Shown in pieces: positions 44,164 to 55,916 of a DNA stretch of 64,000 nucleotides. The translations under genes were made by a program, and so were the position numbers. The DNA comes from Biscogniauxia marginata (taxonomy: Eukaryota; Ascomycota; Sordariomycetes; Xylariales; Xylariaceae): NCBI GenBank assembly GCA_022695795.1, contig MU404077.1, forward strand, positions 372,001 to 436,000, given 5' to 3'. Under the pieces are notes generated by a model, which saw only the letters and a program-made list of their open reading frames with translations, was not told where the DNA came from and did no database searches. Numbering within the stretch: the stretch's first letter is position 1; the number at the start of each line of letters is the position of its first letter.

Positions 44164-44733
44164 GGTTGTTGATTGCGACTACGAGTTCGTTCGGTGGGAA
44201 GTAGGCTGAAGCACGTAATGAGGGAATTTCAAGATATGCTACACCATGTCGCGATCTCCAAAAGGGGGAAATTTATTTTGGAAGGTTGGTGTGGGAGGAG
44301 GGAAAAAGTGGGAGGAAGCTTGACGCGTCGAAGCGTGTTTTGGGGAGGTACTTTGGGGAGGTACTTTGGTACTTACAATCCCCCATCATTTGCAGGTTTG
44401 GTGGATTCATACCTAGGCATTGGCCAATGGCAACTGTCCATCGTCTCCATCCGTAATGACTTCATAATGGGACTCCCTGTTACATCCTCGAAGTACTGTA
44501 TCTCTCTCTAACCCTAACAAATCTAACTTTTAAAATGGGTAATCACCAACTTCATGGACGACACAGCGCATTCGTTTTGAAAATACAAATACTTTAGTCC
44601 AGCATCCATTACCATAGACATCATCAACCCTGGCCTGATGATGCCACTATCTAGATAGGTTACATGACTCGCGAAATTTAACCCATTAGTTGTCGACGTA
44701 TTTCGCCTCTAAGCATCACACCGTAGATCTTGT
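44164..44733. other. intergenic between two minus-strand genes
   Basis: Promoter of the disordered protein plus the 3' UTR of the dienelactone hydrolase. Contains a short direct duplication GGGGAGGTACTTT at about 44341-44367. No gene seen. Confidence 0.45.
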
Positions 44734-45611
44734 TCATAGATGCTCATGGAAAAACCCGAGAGCTAGTTTGTAGCCCCTTTCATACTCGGCTTTCACCTTG
44801 GCATCCTTGAGGTCCGCGCGAGCACTCATGAACCCGTGGACCTGGTCGCTGAAAATCTCGATATGTTTAGCCACCTTCAAGTTAGCCTCGTACTTCCTTA
44901 CATCCGCTTCGGCTTCCTCTTCGGATGCAAGAATCATCGTCGGGATCTTGACGTTAGTAGCGTCACCTGCGTCGATCATGGCCGGAGACGTCTGAACAGC
45001 CGCTCTAAAGAGACCCGGGTCCTCGCCGGCAAGCAGGCTAGCCATCTTGCCGCCCCAGCAATAGCCGATTATCCCCCAGGATGTGATGTTCGGGTTGACC
45101 TTCCCGGCTGCTTGAAGAAGTCCCGGGACTTTCGGCATGTGTTTGGGCCACGCGGCATTCTCGAACCAGGCCCCCAGTTTCGCTTTCTTGTCGTCATCCG
45201 TAGGCGGGTACCATTCCAGCTTGGCTAGGTTGCCCGCGAAGAAGTCCGGCAGGAAAACTTGGTATTTTCGCTCGGTATCGCCGTCGGCGAGAATATCTGC
45301 TCCCTGGAGCGTCTGGGGAAAGAACCCGAAGATGTCATAGACAGACAAGATAGCCTTACTCGAGTCGGCAGAACCAGTCACATCTATATTGAGATCCATG
45401 TCAGCCTATCATCTAATTTGAAGAGTTTTCACAGCGTGCTTACAAGTTCTAATCCCATCAAGGTCGATATATTTTCCCTTTGGCTGATAATCCTCACCCA
45501 CGACGGGTGGAATGCTGCATTAAGCGGCGTTAGTATTCAAAAGCCAGCCGGCGTCGGAAAAAAAAAAGTTTTTGATACACACCGGCAACAAGCTTCACTA
45601 TGCTTCGACAT
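44734..45611 (-). CDS. dienelactone hydrolase family protein (Aim2-like)
   Basis: Three exons on the minus strand: 45611-45583 (29 nt), 45514-45444 (71 nt) and 45383-44734. Introns are 68 and 60 nt. The total is 750 nt and 249 aa. The protein begins MSKHSEACCRIPPVVGEDY and continues IRTY joined to VTGSADSSKAILSVYDIFGFFPQ. The alternative start at 45399 (MDLNI) lies inside the second intron and is wrong. The nucleophile elbow GYCWGGK places Cys142, and His216 in DQVHGF completes the alpha/beta-hydrolase triad with an acidic residue near 188. Family members hydrolyse dienelactones, but most fungal homologues have no proven substrate. The length matches the family. Confidence 0.92.
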
Positions 45612-46501
45612 CGTAAACGAATTAACCTGTTCAAGATAATATAGATAACAAAGGGATGTTTCAGCACCTTTTATACATGCTGAGGTATTAATTACCAATA
45701 TCACTGACGAAAATCTACCGGGTGAGATCAGCAGGACCGGAATTAAGGCATGCCAGCCCTATCAAGCCATAGCCAATAGGACCCAACGGATATTGTTCTT
45801 TCTCACGTCAATAGTTTGCGAATGCAGATTGATTTGTAAACGGTTGATGCCATCCGAGCATCAAGTTATATTTCGTCTGGAAATAAGACGGGACGAAGTT
45901 TAAGTTTGTGCCGCTTGGTAAAGTTAGCACATGATGACTCGTCATAATCCGTCTCTTACAGGACGTATAAAGCCAATAGATCATCGAAATCTTCCTCCAG
46001 CTCTGATTTTTGAGTATTCTTGAACCATTCATCGGAAAACTCTCTAGCGGCATCAGACATATGTTGTGACTCCAAAGGCACACGAAAAATCGAAGGGCGA
46101 CGAATAAAAGTCCCTCTCCTCTATTTTCATGAGACAATACGACTTTTTCACTCAGATAAGACTGGGCTCTGTCATGTTACTGTTACATTAATTTCCTCTG
46201 CAGAGTCTGCTTGCAAGATCTTTACGGTCTTTTGATAGTAGGCCTTCCCTTCATCTCCTCTTTTTGCTAGTGAAGTTACAATTGCGAAAATATGAATGAA
46301 GCGATTAGGGATTGGTATTCCTTCGCCCCCTTTCTAGGTATATACCTAGATTCTCTGCTGTAAGGGTAGTCATTTGCTTGGGACACAATCTATCATCTGC
46401 TATGTGAAATTCCCTTAACTATGACTAATTAAGGATCTAGATGAGCTCGTGAATGGCAGGGCGTTTCCCTCAGCTTCGAGCAGGCTAATACTGGTATCTT
46501 C
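45612..46501. other. intergenic
   Basis: Between the dienelactone hydrolase start and the MYND gene stop. AT-rich; a 109-codon minus-strand frame at 45808-46137 has no family features and is treated as chance. Confidence 0.45.
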
Positions 46502-47447
46502 CTACTTAAAGCTGATCGAAACATCATAGGTACTATAGTCGAGAAAATGCATCGTCTTGACGTTCCCGTCCTTAAGCACCTTGCAGTACTTCTTGTGTTC
46601 CTTTTCTTTCCAAGCCTTAACCTGGCAGTCCTGTTGTGTGTTAATTATATATTAGTATTGGTGAACGACAAATCATACAATTGAGTGCAGATGGTAGGTG
46701 GTGATAGGGGTAGAAAGAGGTTGAGAAGAATATCAAACGGGAGGAGGGGGGGTGGATGACTATCTTATCACACACATATAAATATACCTACTTACCCGAT
46801 TGCAGTAAAAAAACATCATGCACCGCGAACACTTCTCCAGATTCTCCTTAGCCTCTCCACAGGTGTGACATTTTAGCGGTGCTCCCTTTGGGACTATGTG
46901 CTTGACGACCTCGCTGTTCATAGCGAAGACGTCTTCAAGCTTGAGCGGGATGATCTGTAGTAATACGAGAAAAATGTTAATCAAAACCACCAATGCTCAG
47001 GACCATGGATAAATGATGAGTAAAAGAGATGGTTGGCAACTAACGAGAACTTCATCCGAATCCTCAACCCGCACGCCGGCCGGCCGTGCGGTCTAGGAAG
47101 AGGTGCTTCAGGGCGTAGAAGACGGCGATGGTGTAGCCGACCTTGAAGTCACGCAGCAGCCGCGGCATGTCGTTTGGGTTGTCCGGGTAGAAGGCCACGA
47201 CGAACTCGCCGCCCTCAGCGTCGCGGGCCACGATGCGCGGGCGTAATAACGTGTCGGCCTGGATGATCTCACCGAGCAGGCACCAGTGCTTCCGGTTCTT
47301 CATGCTGCCAGGCGGGTACTGCGGGTCCGTAACGGGGTCCGCGTCCATGAAGTACCGGTCGTCTAGGTCGTTCTCCCCCGGGCAGTCTGCGAAGGGCGGG
47401 AAGAAATTGCGGTCCTTAGAAGACTGGGGTTCAGATCGCTTCGCCAT
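46502..47447 (-). CDS. MYND zinc-finger protein, with an apparent frameshift in exon 1
   Basis: Minus strand, three exons by splice consensus: 47447-47045, 46954-46796 and 46630-46502. Introns are 90 nt (GTTAGT...CTACAG) and 165 nt (GTAAGT...CAACAG). The last two exons encode a C-terminal MYND finger: CHTCGEAKENLEKCSRCMMFFYCNR joined to DCQVKAWKEKEHKKYC, with all seven Cys and one His in place. Exon 1 opens MAKRSEPQSSKDRNFF and contains GEIIQADTLLRPRIVARD and VGYTIAVFYALKHLFLDRTAG. Exon 1 is 403 nt, one base off the frame required downstream: after DRTAG the reading frame hits a stop before the donor. A tandem CCGG copy at about 47074-47082 is the likely cause; one fewer copy would make the frame continuous (about 228 aa). 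Either a sequencing/assembly artefact or a real loss-of-function allele. MYND fingers bind PxLxP-type peptides in partner proteins. Confidence 0.75.
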
Positions 47448-50043
47448 GGCTTAGGAGGGGGTTTTCAAGGGAGCTATGAGACGGTGGAGGAGCAAGGGGA
47501 AAGGCCGAGATAAAAGATGATGGTGAATGTTGATGGAATTGTTTTCTGTTCGGTAGAAAGCGAGACAAATAGAAGTGGTCCTTAAGTACTTCAGATAAGT
47601 ACCTGCAGTTTACCAAGGTTCGTTAAGCTTGTTGCGGTGAGAGAAAATAAATTGTGTCCCCAATAAAGTATAAACTTTAAATATTTTGATTCGCTCTTTG
47701 TGATTCGAGACAAATGCGAACGCACAGTCCCATATTGGTATAATTGATGCTATACAGACTTGTTTGGTTTTGTCGAACTCTCTTAGCCTATCATTAATAA
47801 GGTCTGTGTTTGTCAGGAAGGAATAGCAGAGGTACGTAGAACAAACAAAGGAGCATTAGATAGGTAATTAAGTACTAGCTCTATACCGGTACTATCGACC
47901 ATGATTTGACATCTGAAGCTCTGAGGGAGGAATATACTAGGTTGTGTGAATATTCCGCTACATATGTTTTAGTGGCGCTTTGTCTGCCTAGAAATAAAAT
48001 CATGTATCAAGCCAGAAGTAATTCTAAGACACCGAATAGTTTTTGAGGGGTTTCCTTTTGCTAGAAGTTCCAAATATGCTGCTTGCTGAGAGAAATGGCA
48101 TGACTATAAGTGGGACCACAGGGCACTGAATAGCATTGTTGAAGAGGTTAGAAGAATACAAACACCTGTTGACTGTTCTTTTTTGTAACAACCACTTATA
48201 CTCAACGTAGAAAATAAATCTACAAATAATAAATACCAGCTTGTCCATACTCCAGTCAATATACTCAATGAAAAAAGACACCATCCACTTTGAACAAGCA
48301 CCTAGGGCCGCCGCAGACGGTGTGTAACATGAGTGTCAACCTACAACAACGAATCTCTGCGATGAAAACTAACATTTTCACGGGGCTTACGGCTGAGAGT
48401 ATCGTAGACGACTAGAGAATCTATCTCCAGCCTAACCTCTCAGCAAGGATACCCTCAAAACAGACCGACGCTCGGGCAGCATCTATGGACCGCAAGGCAA
48501 TATAGCAGACAAAGCCGCTCAATCTTAAGAACATAATGGCGTGGGAGGCACCATACCCTATCCCAAGCCTGAGATTGGGGTTGAAGGCTGAATACAATCG
48601 ATTGTTAGCCTCATATGGGGAGGTATATAAATCACATTGCCCATTCGCTCAGCCCCGTCCGAGTGATATTTACATTTGTGAAGGCGAACGTACTTGAAGC
48701 TAGGCCTTACGACAAGCCACTTTTTAGGGCAACACTATGAATACCAATCCAACTGCTCTGAGTCTTGAAAAGCTCGCTCTAAGGCTGCGAACATACAATA
48801 ACGCATGAGCCCTCTATGTAGATATCGCGGATCGAGAGGGCTCATAAATACGATATCGATTTGTGGCTAATATAAAGAGACTCAAACTATATGCACCCCT
48901 CACATCTTCAGCGTCACCAATTACCCAGGTTCCGTGGTTAGATCAGAATAAACGGTTTAGGCGCCGCTCGTAGAACCAAAACCCATACCGGCTACTACAA
49001 CTTCAGGTAAGACTATGTGTTCGTCATTTCTAACGCCATAATGATCAGCAATGCGTTATGTGGCCTACTTGTGCCATCTGAGCTAGGATCTGAGGCTGGC
49101 TTGATGATTCCCGCTCTAGTCCTATCACTTCGGCCTGAGAGCTATTCCCGAAGGACAATCACACATAAGTATTCTCTAGGATATAATAATCCTCATCACT
49201 TAGGAAGGATAAATAGCCTAGCCCACACCTACACTTCAGGGAAATTCGGGTCGCTTGAATGGGGCCAAATTGACAAGGTCGATAAGGACGACATGTGACA
49301 TGTGTCCCAACCCCGTCGAAGGTTCAACATGATTGGGTGGAGTGGTGTGACGAAATATTTATACCTGCAGTCGGCAGGTAATGAGGGGTGGAGGGCATAC
49401 ATCAACATTCATGTGACAGGTATTTCCCATGGGCTTCCCTCGAACGTCGTTCATATTAGACAAAAACGTGAATGACAAGCATCCTCTGACGAGATGGCCA
49501 AAAGTGTCGCGGCGGCAAAAGAGGTATATCTAGTTGGAGAAGATGGGAATTACGAATACGAGTCTCGCTCAAGCCCTCTCTCCTAGTGAATATATCATTT
49601 CATTATCTTCTATGATTTACATTTTTCGCGAGGAAGCGAAGTCATATGATGTCAACGACGACTGGAATATGTTGAAGAGAGCTTTACTCGAACAAGGCCA
49701 TCTCGCAACTATTACGTCCCGTGGAGACTGGAGGGAAAATCATCTAGTCTTATCTATGCTATGACGATATCTAGCCGGGGAATATAAAGCCATATGTCTA
49801 GGACGAGGGGATCATGTTGTTCGACTCAAGTCTTTCGCTATACATACAACGTCTAGACATTTCTAGTCTGCATTGACATAAATACATACTTACATACATT
49901 GTGTGTACATGCCCCCCCTATCGTACACAAGTCATTAATTCCGTTCTATTTTATTTGTATTTTCCGTTCCTCCCTCGTAAATTTTTTTCAACTCCACGTA
50001 AACTCGTATCACACTCAAGCCAATATTTCTAAATATATATATT
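47448..50043. other. 2.6 kb gene-poor region
   Basis: Promoter of the MYND gene at the left, 3' region of mrh4 at the right. The middle is AT-rich and stop-dense. The only possibly coding stretch is 49495-49764 (listed separately). No repeat family identified. Confidence 0.45.
49495..49764 (+). other. doubtful small coding remnant
   Basis: An ATG at about 49495 in good context opens a 30-codon frame (MAKSVAAAKEVYLVGEDGNY...). A second overlapping frame (49534-49764) encodes a more protein-like tail with YDVNDDWNMLKRALLEQG and ITSRGDWREN. The two could be exons of one small gene, but no splice pair I tried keeps the frame. It may be a decayed gene. No family recognised. Confidence 0.2.
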
Positions 50044-51957
50044 TCATATGAGCGCCTGGCCCATGTACATGCTCTCCCGGACCTCGGCGACGATGTCGCG
50101 GCGGTCGTTCTTGCCCACGAGCACGATGCCGCGCCCACGTCTCCCCATACGACCCGCTCGACCCAGGCGGTGGATAAAGTCGATCGTCGTGTGCGGGACA
50201 TCGTACAGGATGACGTGCCGGACGGCGAGCGTGTCGATGCCGCGCGACGCCAGGTCAGTAGCCACGATGACCACGGTGTTGGGCAGCACGCGCCGGCCCT
50301 TCCCCGGGGGCGGGATGCCCGGGACTTGGTTCTGCGGCGTCTCCGCCGCCGCCGCCTCCGCGTCGCCGTCCATGGCGGCCCGCATGGGCTCGGCGCGCGT
50401 GAACAGCTGGAGCATCTCCGACTGCCGCTGTTCCGGGGTGTCGCGGTGCAGGGCGACGGCGTTGATGCCCTTGGAGACGAGGTAGCTGGCGACCTCTTGC
50501 GTGCGCTCGCGCTCGTTCACGAACACTAGGATGCGCTTGATATCGACCGCTCCCGGGACGGGGTAGCCCCCGGACTGCGCCACGTCCTTGCCGATCGACC
50601 AGATGGCGTCCGCGCACGCGAGGTCCTTGTTGTCTCTGTAAGGGTCCCGGGTCACGTCGATAACGCCGAGCTGAACGCGCCGCGGGATAGCGTGCAAGTT
50701 CGGCGTCGTGATGCGCACCATGTCCGGGAACTCGGTCCCCAGATACTGATCCAGCCACTTGGGGATCGTGGCCGAGCAGAGCACCAGCTGCTTCAGCGAC
50801 GGCAGCGCGCGGTCGAGGATCGACGTCGTCACGGGCGAGAAGCTGCGGTCGAAGAGCGAGTCTGCCTCGTCGACCACGAGGTGGCTGACGCGCGAGAGGA
50901 TGTACGGGTCCGAGTCGGCCATGGACGAGAGCAGGTGGGGCGTCGAGACTACCATGTCGATCCCCCGTGGTGCGTACATGTCCGAGTTGATGATCTTGGC
51001 CGTCACGTTGGCCGAGAAGAGGGAAACCTTGAACTTGATCGCGTGCGAGAGGGCCTTCGCAACCTTGCCTACCTGATCTACGAGCTCGGCCGTGGGCACG
51101 AGGACGACGACCTTCGGCCGCGACATGGTTGGGTGTGGGGCGAACTCGCGGGGGCCCGTGTACCCGGGCAGCCTCATCGCATGCCACTGCTTTACGTAGG
51201 CTTCTCGGTGGGCCGCAATGGCGGGGTCAGCTGCCTCGGCTTGTTTTAAGGCCTGACTTGCCGGTATGAGGTAGGCGAGAGTTTTGCCCGAGCCAGTCTC
51301 CGCCGCCAGCAGGAACTCCTGTCTTCTGGAGTCGTCTTTCGCCTTTCGAGACCGCCGTCCGGGGTCCTGTCCCAGCAGTGCCGGTACTGCGAGCCGCTGT
51401 ATGGGGGTGGGCTTGATATCCACCATGCCCTTCAGGGCCTCTCCACCAATGGCCTCCTTAATCACGGGCAGGAGCTCAAACTTGTCGAACGAGTCGATCT
51501 CGACCATGTCTTCCTTCGTGCGCGACCTCCGGCCGTATGATATCGTCGCCAGCGAGCCCTGCATCTTCATCGCCTTTATTCGCCGGTCATCCCTCCTGCC
51601 TCTCCCATCCCCACGAGCGTCATCACCTCCTCGAGGAGCTGGCCTGTACGGCTGCTGGCGCCTCGGCCCGACTTCTCGAATTCTGGACGGCGCCGACGTC
51701 CGGTTCATGCCGCCGAACGGGCCCTCCGACCTCCGCCGGGCCGGCCTGTCCTCCCTGCCCTCTTCATCTCGCCTCGGGGCGCGAGAAACACGGTCTGACA
51801 GCACCATTCGCGAGGGAGTTGGTCTCGTGCGGCGGTGCAAAAACCGCAGCGTGGTCCATGACGGTGGTGGTTGGTGTCTTATATTGAAAAGTAGGGTTCG
51901 GTAGGTAGTGATGAACAAGCAGGACGGGCATATGGGCGCCGCACCAAAAGGGCGCAT
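50044..51957 (-). CDS. mrh4: mitochondrial DEAD-box ATP-dependent RNA helicase Mrh4
   Basis: Minus-strand single-exon gene of 637 aa. The first 50 residues (MRPFGAAPICPSCLFITTYR..., Arg/Ser-rich, no acidic residues) form a mitochondrial targeting region. A basic Arg/Gly-rich linker follows. Helicase motifs are in order: Q motif KPTPIQ (182-187), motif I AAETGSGKT (218-226), VLVPTAELVDQV (Ia), DEAD in VVDEADSLFD (363-366), SAT (395-397), VFVNERERTQEVASYL, IVATDLASRGID (V) and HRLGRAGRMGRRG (VI). The charged insert GRRSRKAKDDSRRQ before motif I and the overall pattern match Mrh4, which acts late in assembly of the mitochondrial large ribosomal subunit. The yeast protein is 561 aa; the extra length is in the N-terminal linker. 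The assignment is strong. Confidence 0.92.
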   Translation of the reverse strand: MRPFGAAPICPSCLFITTYRTLLFNIRHQPPPSWTTLRFLHRRTRPTPSRMVLSDRVSRAPRRDEEGREDRPARRRSEGPFGGMNRTSAPSRIREVGPRRQQPYRPAPRGGDDARGDGRGRRDDRRIKAMKMQGSLATISYGRRSRTKEDMVEIDSFDKFELLPVIKEAIGGEALKGMVDIKPTPIQRLAVPALLGQDPGRRSRKAKDDSRRQEFLLAAETGSGKTLAYLIPASQALKQAEAADPAIAAHREAYVKQWHAMRLPGYTGPREFAPHPTMSRPKVVVLVPTAELVDQVGKVAKALSHAIKFKVSLFSANVTAKIINSDMYAPRGIDMVVSTPHLLSSMADSDPYILSRVSHLVVDEADSLFDRSFSPVTTSILDRALPSLKQLVLCSATIPKWLDQYLGTEFPDMVRITTPNLHAIPRRVQLGVIDVTRDPYRDNKDLACADAIWSIGKDVAQSGGYPVPGAVDIKRILVFVNERERTQEVASYLVSKGINAVALHRDTPEQRQSEMLQLFTRAEPMRAAMDGDAEAAAAETPQNQVPGIPPPGKGRRVLPNTVVIVATDLASRGIDTLAVRHVILYDVPHTTIDFIHRLGRAGRMGRRGRGIVLVGKNDRRDIVAEVRESMYMGQALI

Positions 51958-54900
51958 GGTTCACGTCTTTTCCCAATTGTCTGTATTTCTTCTTCTCGGG
52001 CCTGGAGGTGCTTGAACAGATTTATTCTATGTTGCGATACTCGACGAAGCTCTTCAATCGAAGCTGCATACAAAAATTTTTGTATTGGGCAACTCTTTTT
52101 TTTTTGGCGCTATGACGCAACGAGAGGTAGCAGGTAGCTTAGTGGCCCGTGCATATGGTAACCTTCCGGAAATGGCAAGCAGTGTCGCATACAGTGCGGC
52201 TTACATGGCATCTCTCTTAGGTAGTAATTATCACAGCCTGCATAATCTAGGTATAGTGACAACATAGTCATTCCTTTATAATTTCTACCTTCGGGGTCTT
52301 CAACTCAGCACGTTATATATGGTCATGTGGTATGAGCTAGCCATTCACTAGTGAATGATAGTTGGTTTGGAGTCGACATTCATCAGCCCTCTACTTGATG
52401 TTTTTCTTCTTTAGTTTAGGTACACACAAGAATATCGATCTTCAGGGTCCTGTGCTCGGGACTTTCAGAAGTAAGAAGGATGAACAGGTGGGAAAGTCAT
52501 TGCGTATCAACTAGACCCCGCGGCTATGTTGTTGTCAAAGGCTCACGACGCGACTCGCGCCGGCAGTATCAGAACGCGACAAAAGTCCAAACAGAATGTC
52601 TTGTACCATGTATCGACATTGTTAAATTAAGGGCCTACTATAATTTGCACTTGCAGTTTTCTAGTGAAATCTTGCATAGGTGTGATCTTCTCGAAGGCTG
52701 CGCGCGGACCATGGTAGAGAACCGAGTCTTATCCCACACCGTGCTGTCCATATATAAGGAATTGTTCCGTGAAACTATGACTTCTTGGATAGGGTGTATG
52801 AGTTCATTTACTCCCAAAATAAGAGCCTTGTCCGATCAGTGGCGTGTTGATTGTTCCTAGTTTTTGCCACTACTCACTGAGACACTCGGAGGACCCTACA
52901 TCTAGATATATAACCGCTGGCCACATTTTCATATCGTCGCCAGGGTCTTAGAGCGGTTAATTAACTGATAGAGAACGGCAGAAGATTAGTTATCAAAATT
53001 TCCTGTCGGTCTATTCTCGGCCCTTCCTGCTAAAAATCAATGGAATTTTTAAGTACCTTTTTCTTTTTCTTTTTCCTTTTCCTTTTCCTTTCTTCCCCTA
53101 TCCACTTGGCACGGGCCGTGTACGGTGTGTCAGTATAGTACGGGGGGTTTTTTTTGGCCGGGCGCGGATATTATGAACCCCGATATTGATTTCCGAATTC
53201 AGGAAGAACCGCTTGTTGATTGGTGGCATAGACATGGGATGGCTTTGTAAGGGTCTGAATCGTTCCACCCCACGGTAAACCTAGGCAAAGCACCGTTATA
53301 TGTCAGAACGATCTAGAGGCGTAGAGGTCGGCACTTGGGAGGTGGTGGCTGGATCCTGTGCCGTGTTCGACCTTGATATGTGTTGAAAGAGCGGATAGAT
53401 CCACTCGGAGTCTTTCCTAGACTATCATCATTGTATCCGGTTCTGGTGGCAGCCAAAATAAACACAGATGAAGAAAGACTAAGGACGTAGTCGGGCGTTG
53501 GAGGGTTGGGTAAGCTAATTGAGCCCCGTCGAGAAGGGGGTCAGGCCATGGTGAAAAGCCTACGTTAGAATATTGCCCACCGCCTCTGGGGTTTCTGCAA
53601 TTACGCAAGGAGATCAGGTGGTTCTGCCGCTAATCGACAGCCAGATTGTAAGACCTACCTGAATATTGCTGCATGTCTTAGATACCCCCTCCCCCTCCTC
53701 CCCCCAAAAAATAAAACCGGTGCTATGAATATGTCCTCGCCTCCTTGGTGTCGAGTGTATGTCCGGGGCTGGCTAGAAGAAGATGATGATTCAGGAAGCC
53801 TGTTTGGTATTTGGCCTTAGCAAAGTCTTGGTCTCTCTCGCCGTTCTTGCCCTTAGCCACGTGGAGTAACCGAGGCAAAATACTTGGGGTATTGACACCC
53901 GGACAAGAGCGAACTGAGACACGCAAGGCATCGAGCTGGAAAAAAAAGTACCGATTAGGCTTTTCGAGCCATCCAGCCTCGAAAATTACCATGACTGATA
54001 CCACCGGGCCCTTAGGGAGAAACGTAGTCGAGAGCTACATGAAGCAAAGTTAGCTGTAGTACAGCCATGTCCTTTCTCAGAGCGAGCTGTCTCACGCTCT
54101 CTTGAAGAGGTATGCGACTCCGAGAACTAGGTCTCTCGGCCTTTGACGATGAAGAATCAGACTCCGTGAGCCTCAGAAAGCGGCGATGCTTCGCGGTGAG
54201 TAAGGTCCTAGCTATCACCGGAGGTAAAAGGTCTACCCAAGGGTGAATACGTCAGACCTATGTGATACCGTAACAATGCTACTGAGAATAAAAGACTTAG
54301 CGGTGAGGCATGCTTCAGGTTCGCCTGAAAACTTCAGAGGCTAAAAGGGATCTTAGCCCTAGATAGTAGACTGAAACGACCAACTGCCCACCAGCCTGCT
54401 CTGAGGTTGCATCCCTTGGTATCCTAACTAATCTCTCCCACGACGAGTCGCAATTGGGCTGACACTTGTCCGCATGTCACTAGCGGTCAAAAACTACGAC
54501 CGTGTATCCGCTATAGAGTCAACATCCGGCGGTATTCATGATCCGAGTGGTGACTTCGAGACACCCTCGACTCAGTTAACCCATTCATGTAAGGTGCTCT
54601 AAGTGGCCGGGGGGGTTCTAGAGTACTGACCGATATTCGCGGGATACGTCAAGGGAGGGTTCTCATTGGTATTAGGCTAGCTAGGTATATGGGGTCCTTA
54701 CATGGCCTTCTGCCAGTCCCGGGAGGTTGTGATGTTCCCCGAAGCCCGTCTACGTCGAGATGCCATGGATAACGCTTGCAAGGGTTTTAGATCTTGCCGG
54801 GTCGGTCGTATTTCCCTCTAGATTATGCTTAAGCAGATCGACCCCCTTCGACTGCCTTTGATCACCGCGCTAATAATAGTATGCTTCCATAGTGCAACAT

Positions 54901-55916
54901 AACGACCCCTTGGCATGAAAACCTGGGGAGTATTGATCCAGGAAACCCATTGGTCTAACCCCTGCTATTCGATCTCCAAGATGCTTGAAGCACATTGAGC
55001 AATCAGTCTGGGCACAACAGATATGTTTGCTGGGGATCTACACACAGTCCAGCTAGGTGCATATACTCAGAAGCTTGTTTTATTTTATTTTTAACTTTAA
55101 CCTTTTAATTGTATATGTACGATGGGATCACGATTAAATCTAGAATGGATCAGAACTCTATATTAACTCCCTAGGAGCAAGAGCTCATTTCACTAATACC
55201 CAGATAGATAGTTTAGAAGTCTGATAAGGAAGAATGCATATATCTATAATTGTCCCGAAATTTCCAGAGGCTGCTGGCTTCAACTTCTCATATGAAGGTG
55301 CATTGGCAAGTTTGCATATAATGAAAATACACAAGCATACACAAGCTGCGGAACCCAACGCAACCCCAAACCGTAGGTCTGGTAGGTCTTCAGCCTAGAC
55401 AATCAAAAGTGCAGCGCTAAGCAGGACGGTTGGGACAACTTGATAGCCTGATCGGTTCAAGTTGTCCCCAGCACGAGTATCTCCCGCCACTCGCATTAGG
55501 GTTTATCAATTGTTAAGGGGTGATGCCTGTGTATTCAAAAACTAGAATAACTGTTTTAGAATGGCCTGAAGAGCTGGATACAGTCTGCGCTGACCGTCTC
55601 TTATATAGACGTCTCTTCGGCGATAAGCCCATATGGCTTCCAATACATTCTGTTGGAAATAGCATCGCAATACGCGCCTGCCTGTAATACATTCTTTGGT
55701 TCAGTACCCCTCACTTCAGTCAGACGCCTCCTGCCTTGCATACGGCATTCTTAGTTGCGGATAACAGTGGGTCCTTCCCGTTGTGTAGTATCCACTTCGT
55801 AACATCAATACAACTTGTTTTCTACCTATTATTTTTGGTAGCATTGGGGAGAGTTGGTATCAGATCTGGTGGCAGAGTCCAATTACATTATTCTTCTCAC
55901 TGCTTCTGCCTTAGTA
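51958..55916. other. 4 kb gene-poor region
   Basis: Upstream of mrh4 and up to the candidate Asn-rich gene. Sequence is a mixture of stop-dense DNA with no recognisable protein or transposon motif. Short frames at 52480-52860 (+, 126 codons) and 53723-54004 (-, 93 codons) lack family features. A (T)nC polypyrimidine tract lies at about 53060-53095. Confidence 0.45.

Noticed and set aside
50255..51187. 310-codon frame inside mrh4
   Set aside because: Same strand, shifted frame, Arg/Pro/Gly-rich; all helicase motifs are in the other frame.
52480..52860. 126-codon frame in the right gene desert
   Set aside because: No recognisable motif, no supporting splice or promoter context; consistent with chance.
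53723..54004. 93-codon minus-strand frame
   Set aside because: Looks weakly protein-like but has no family match I can name and no partner exons.
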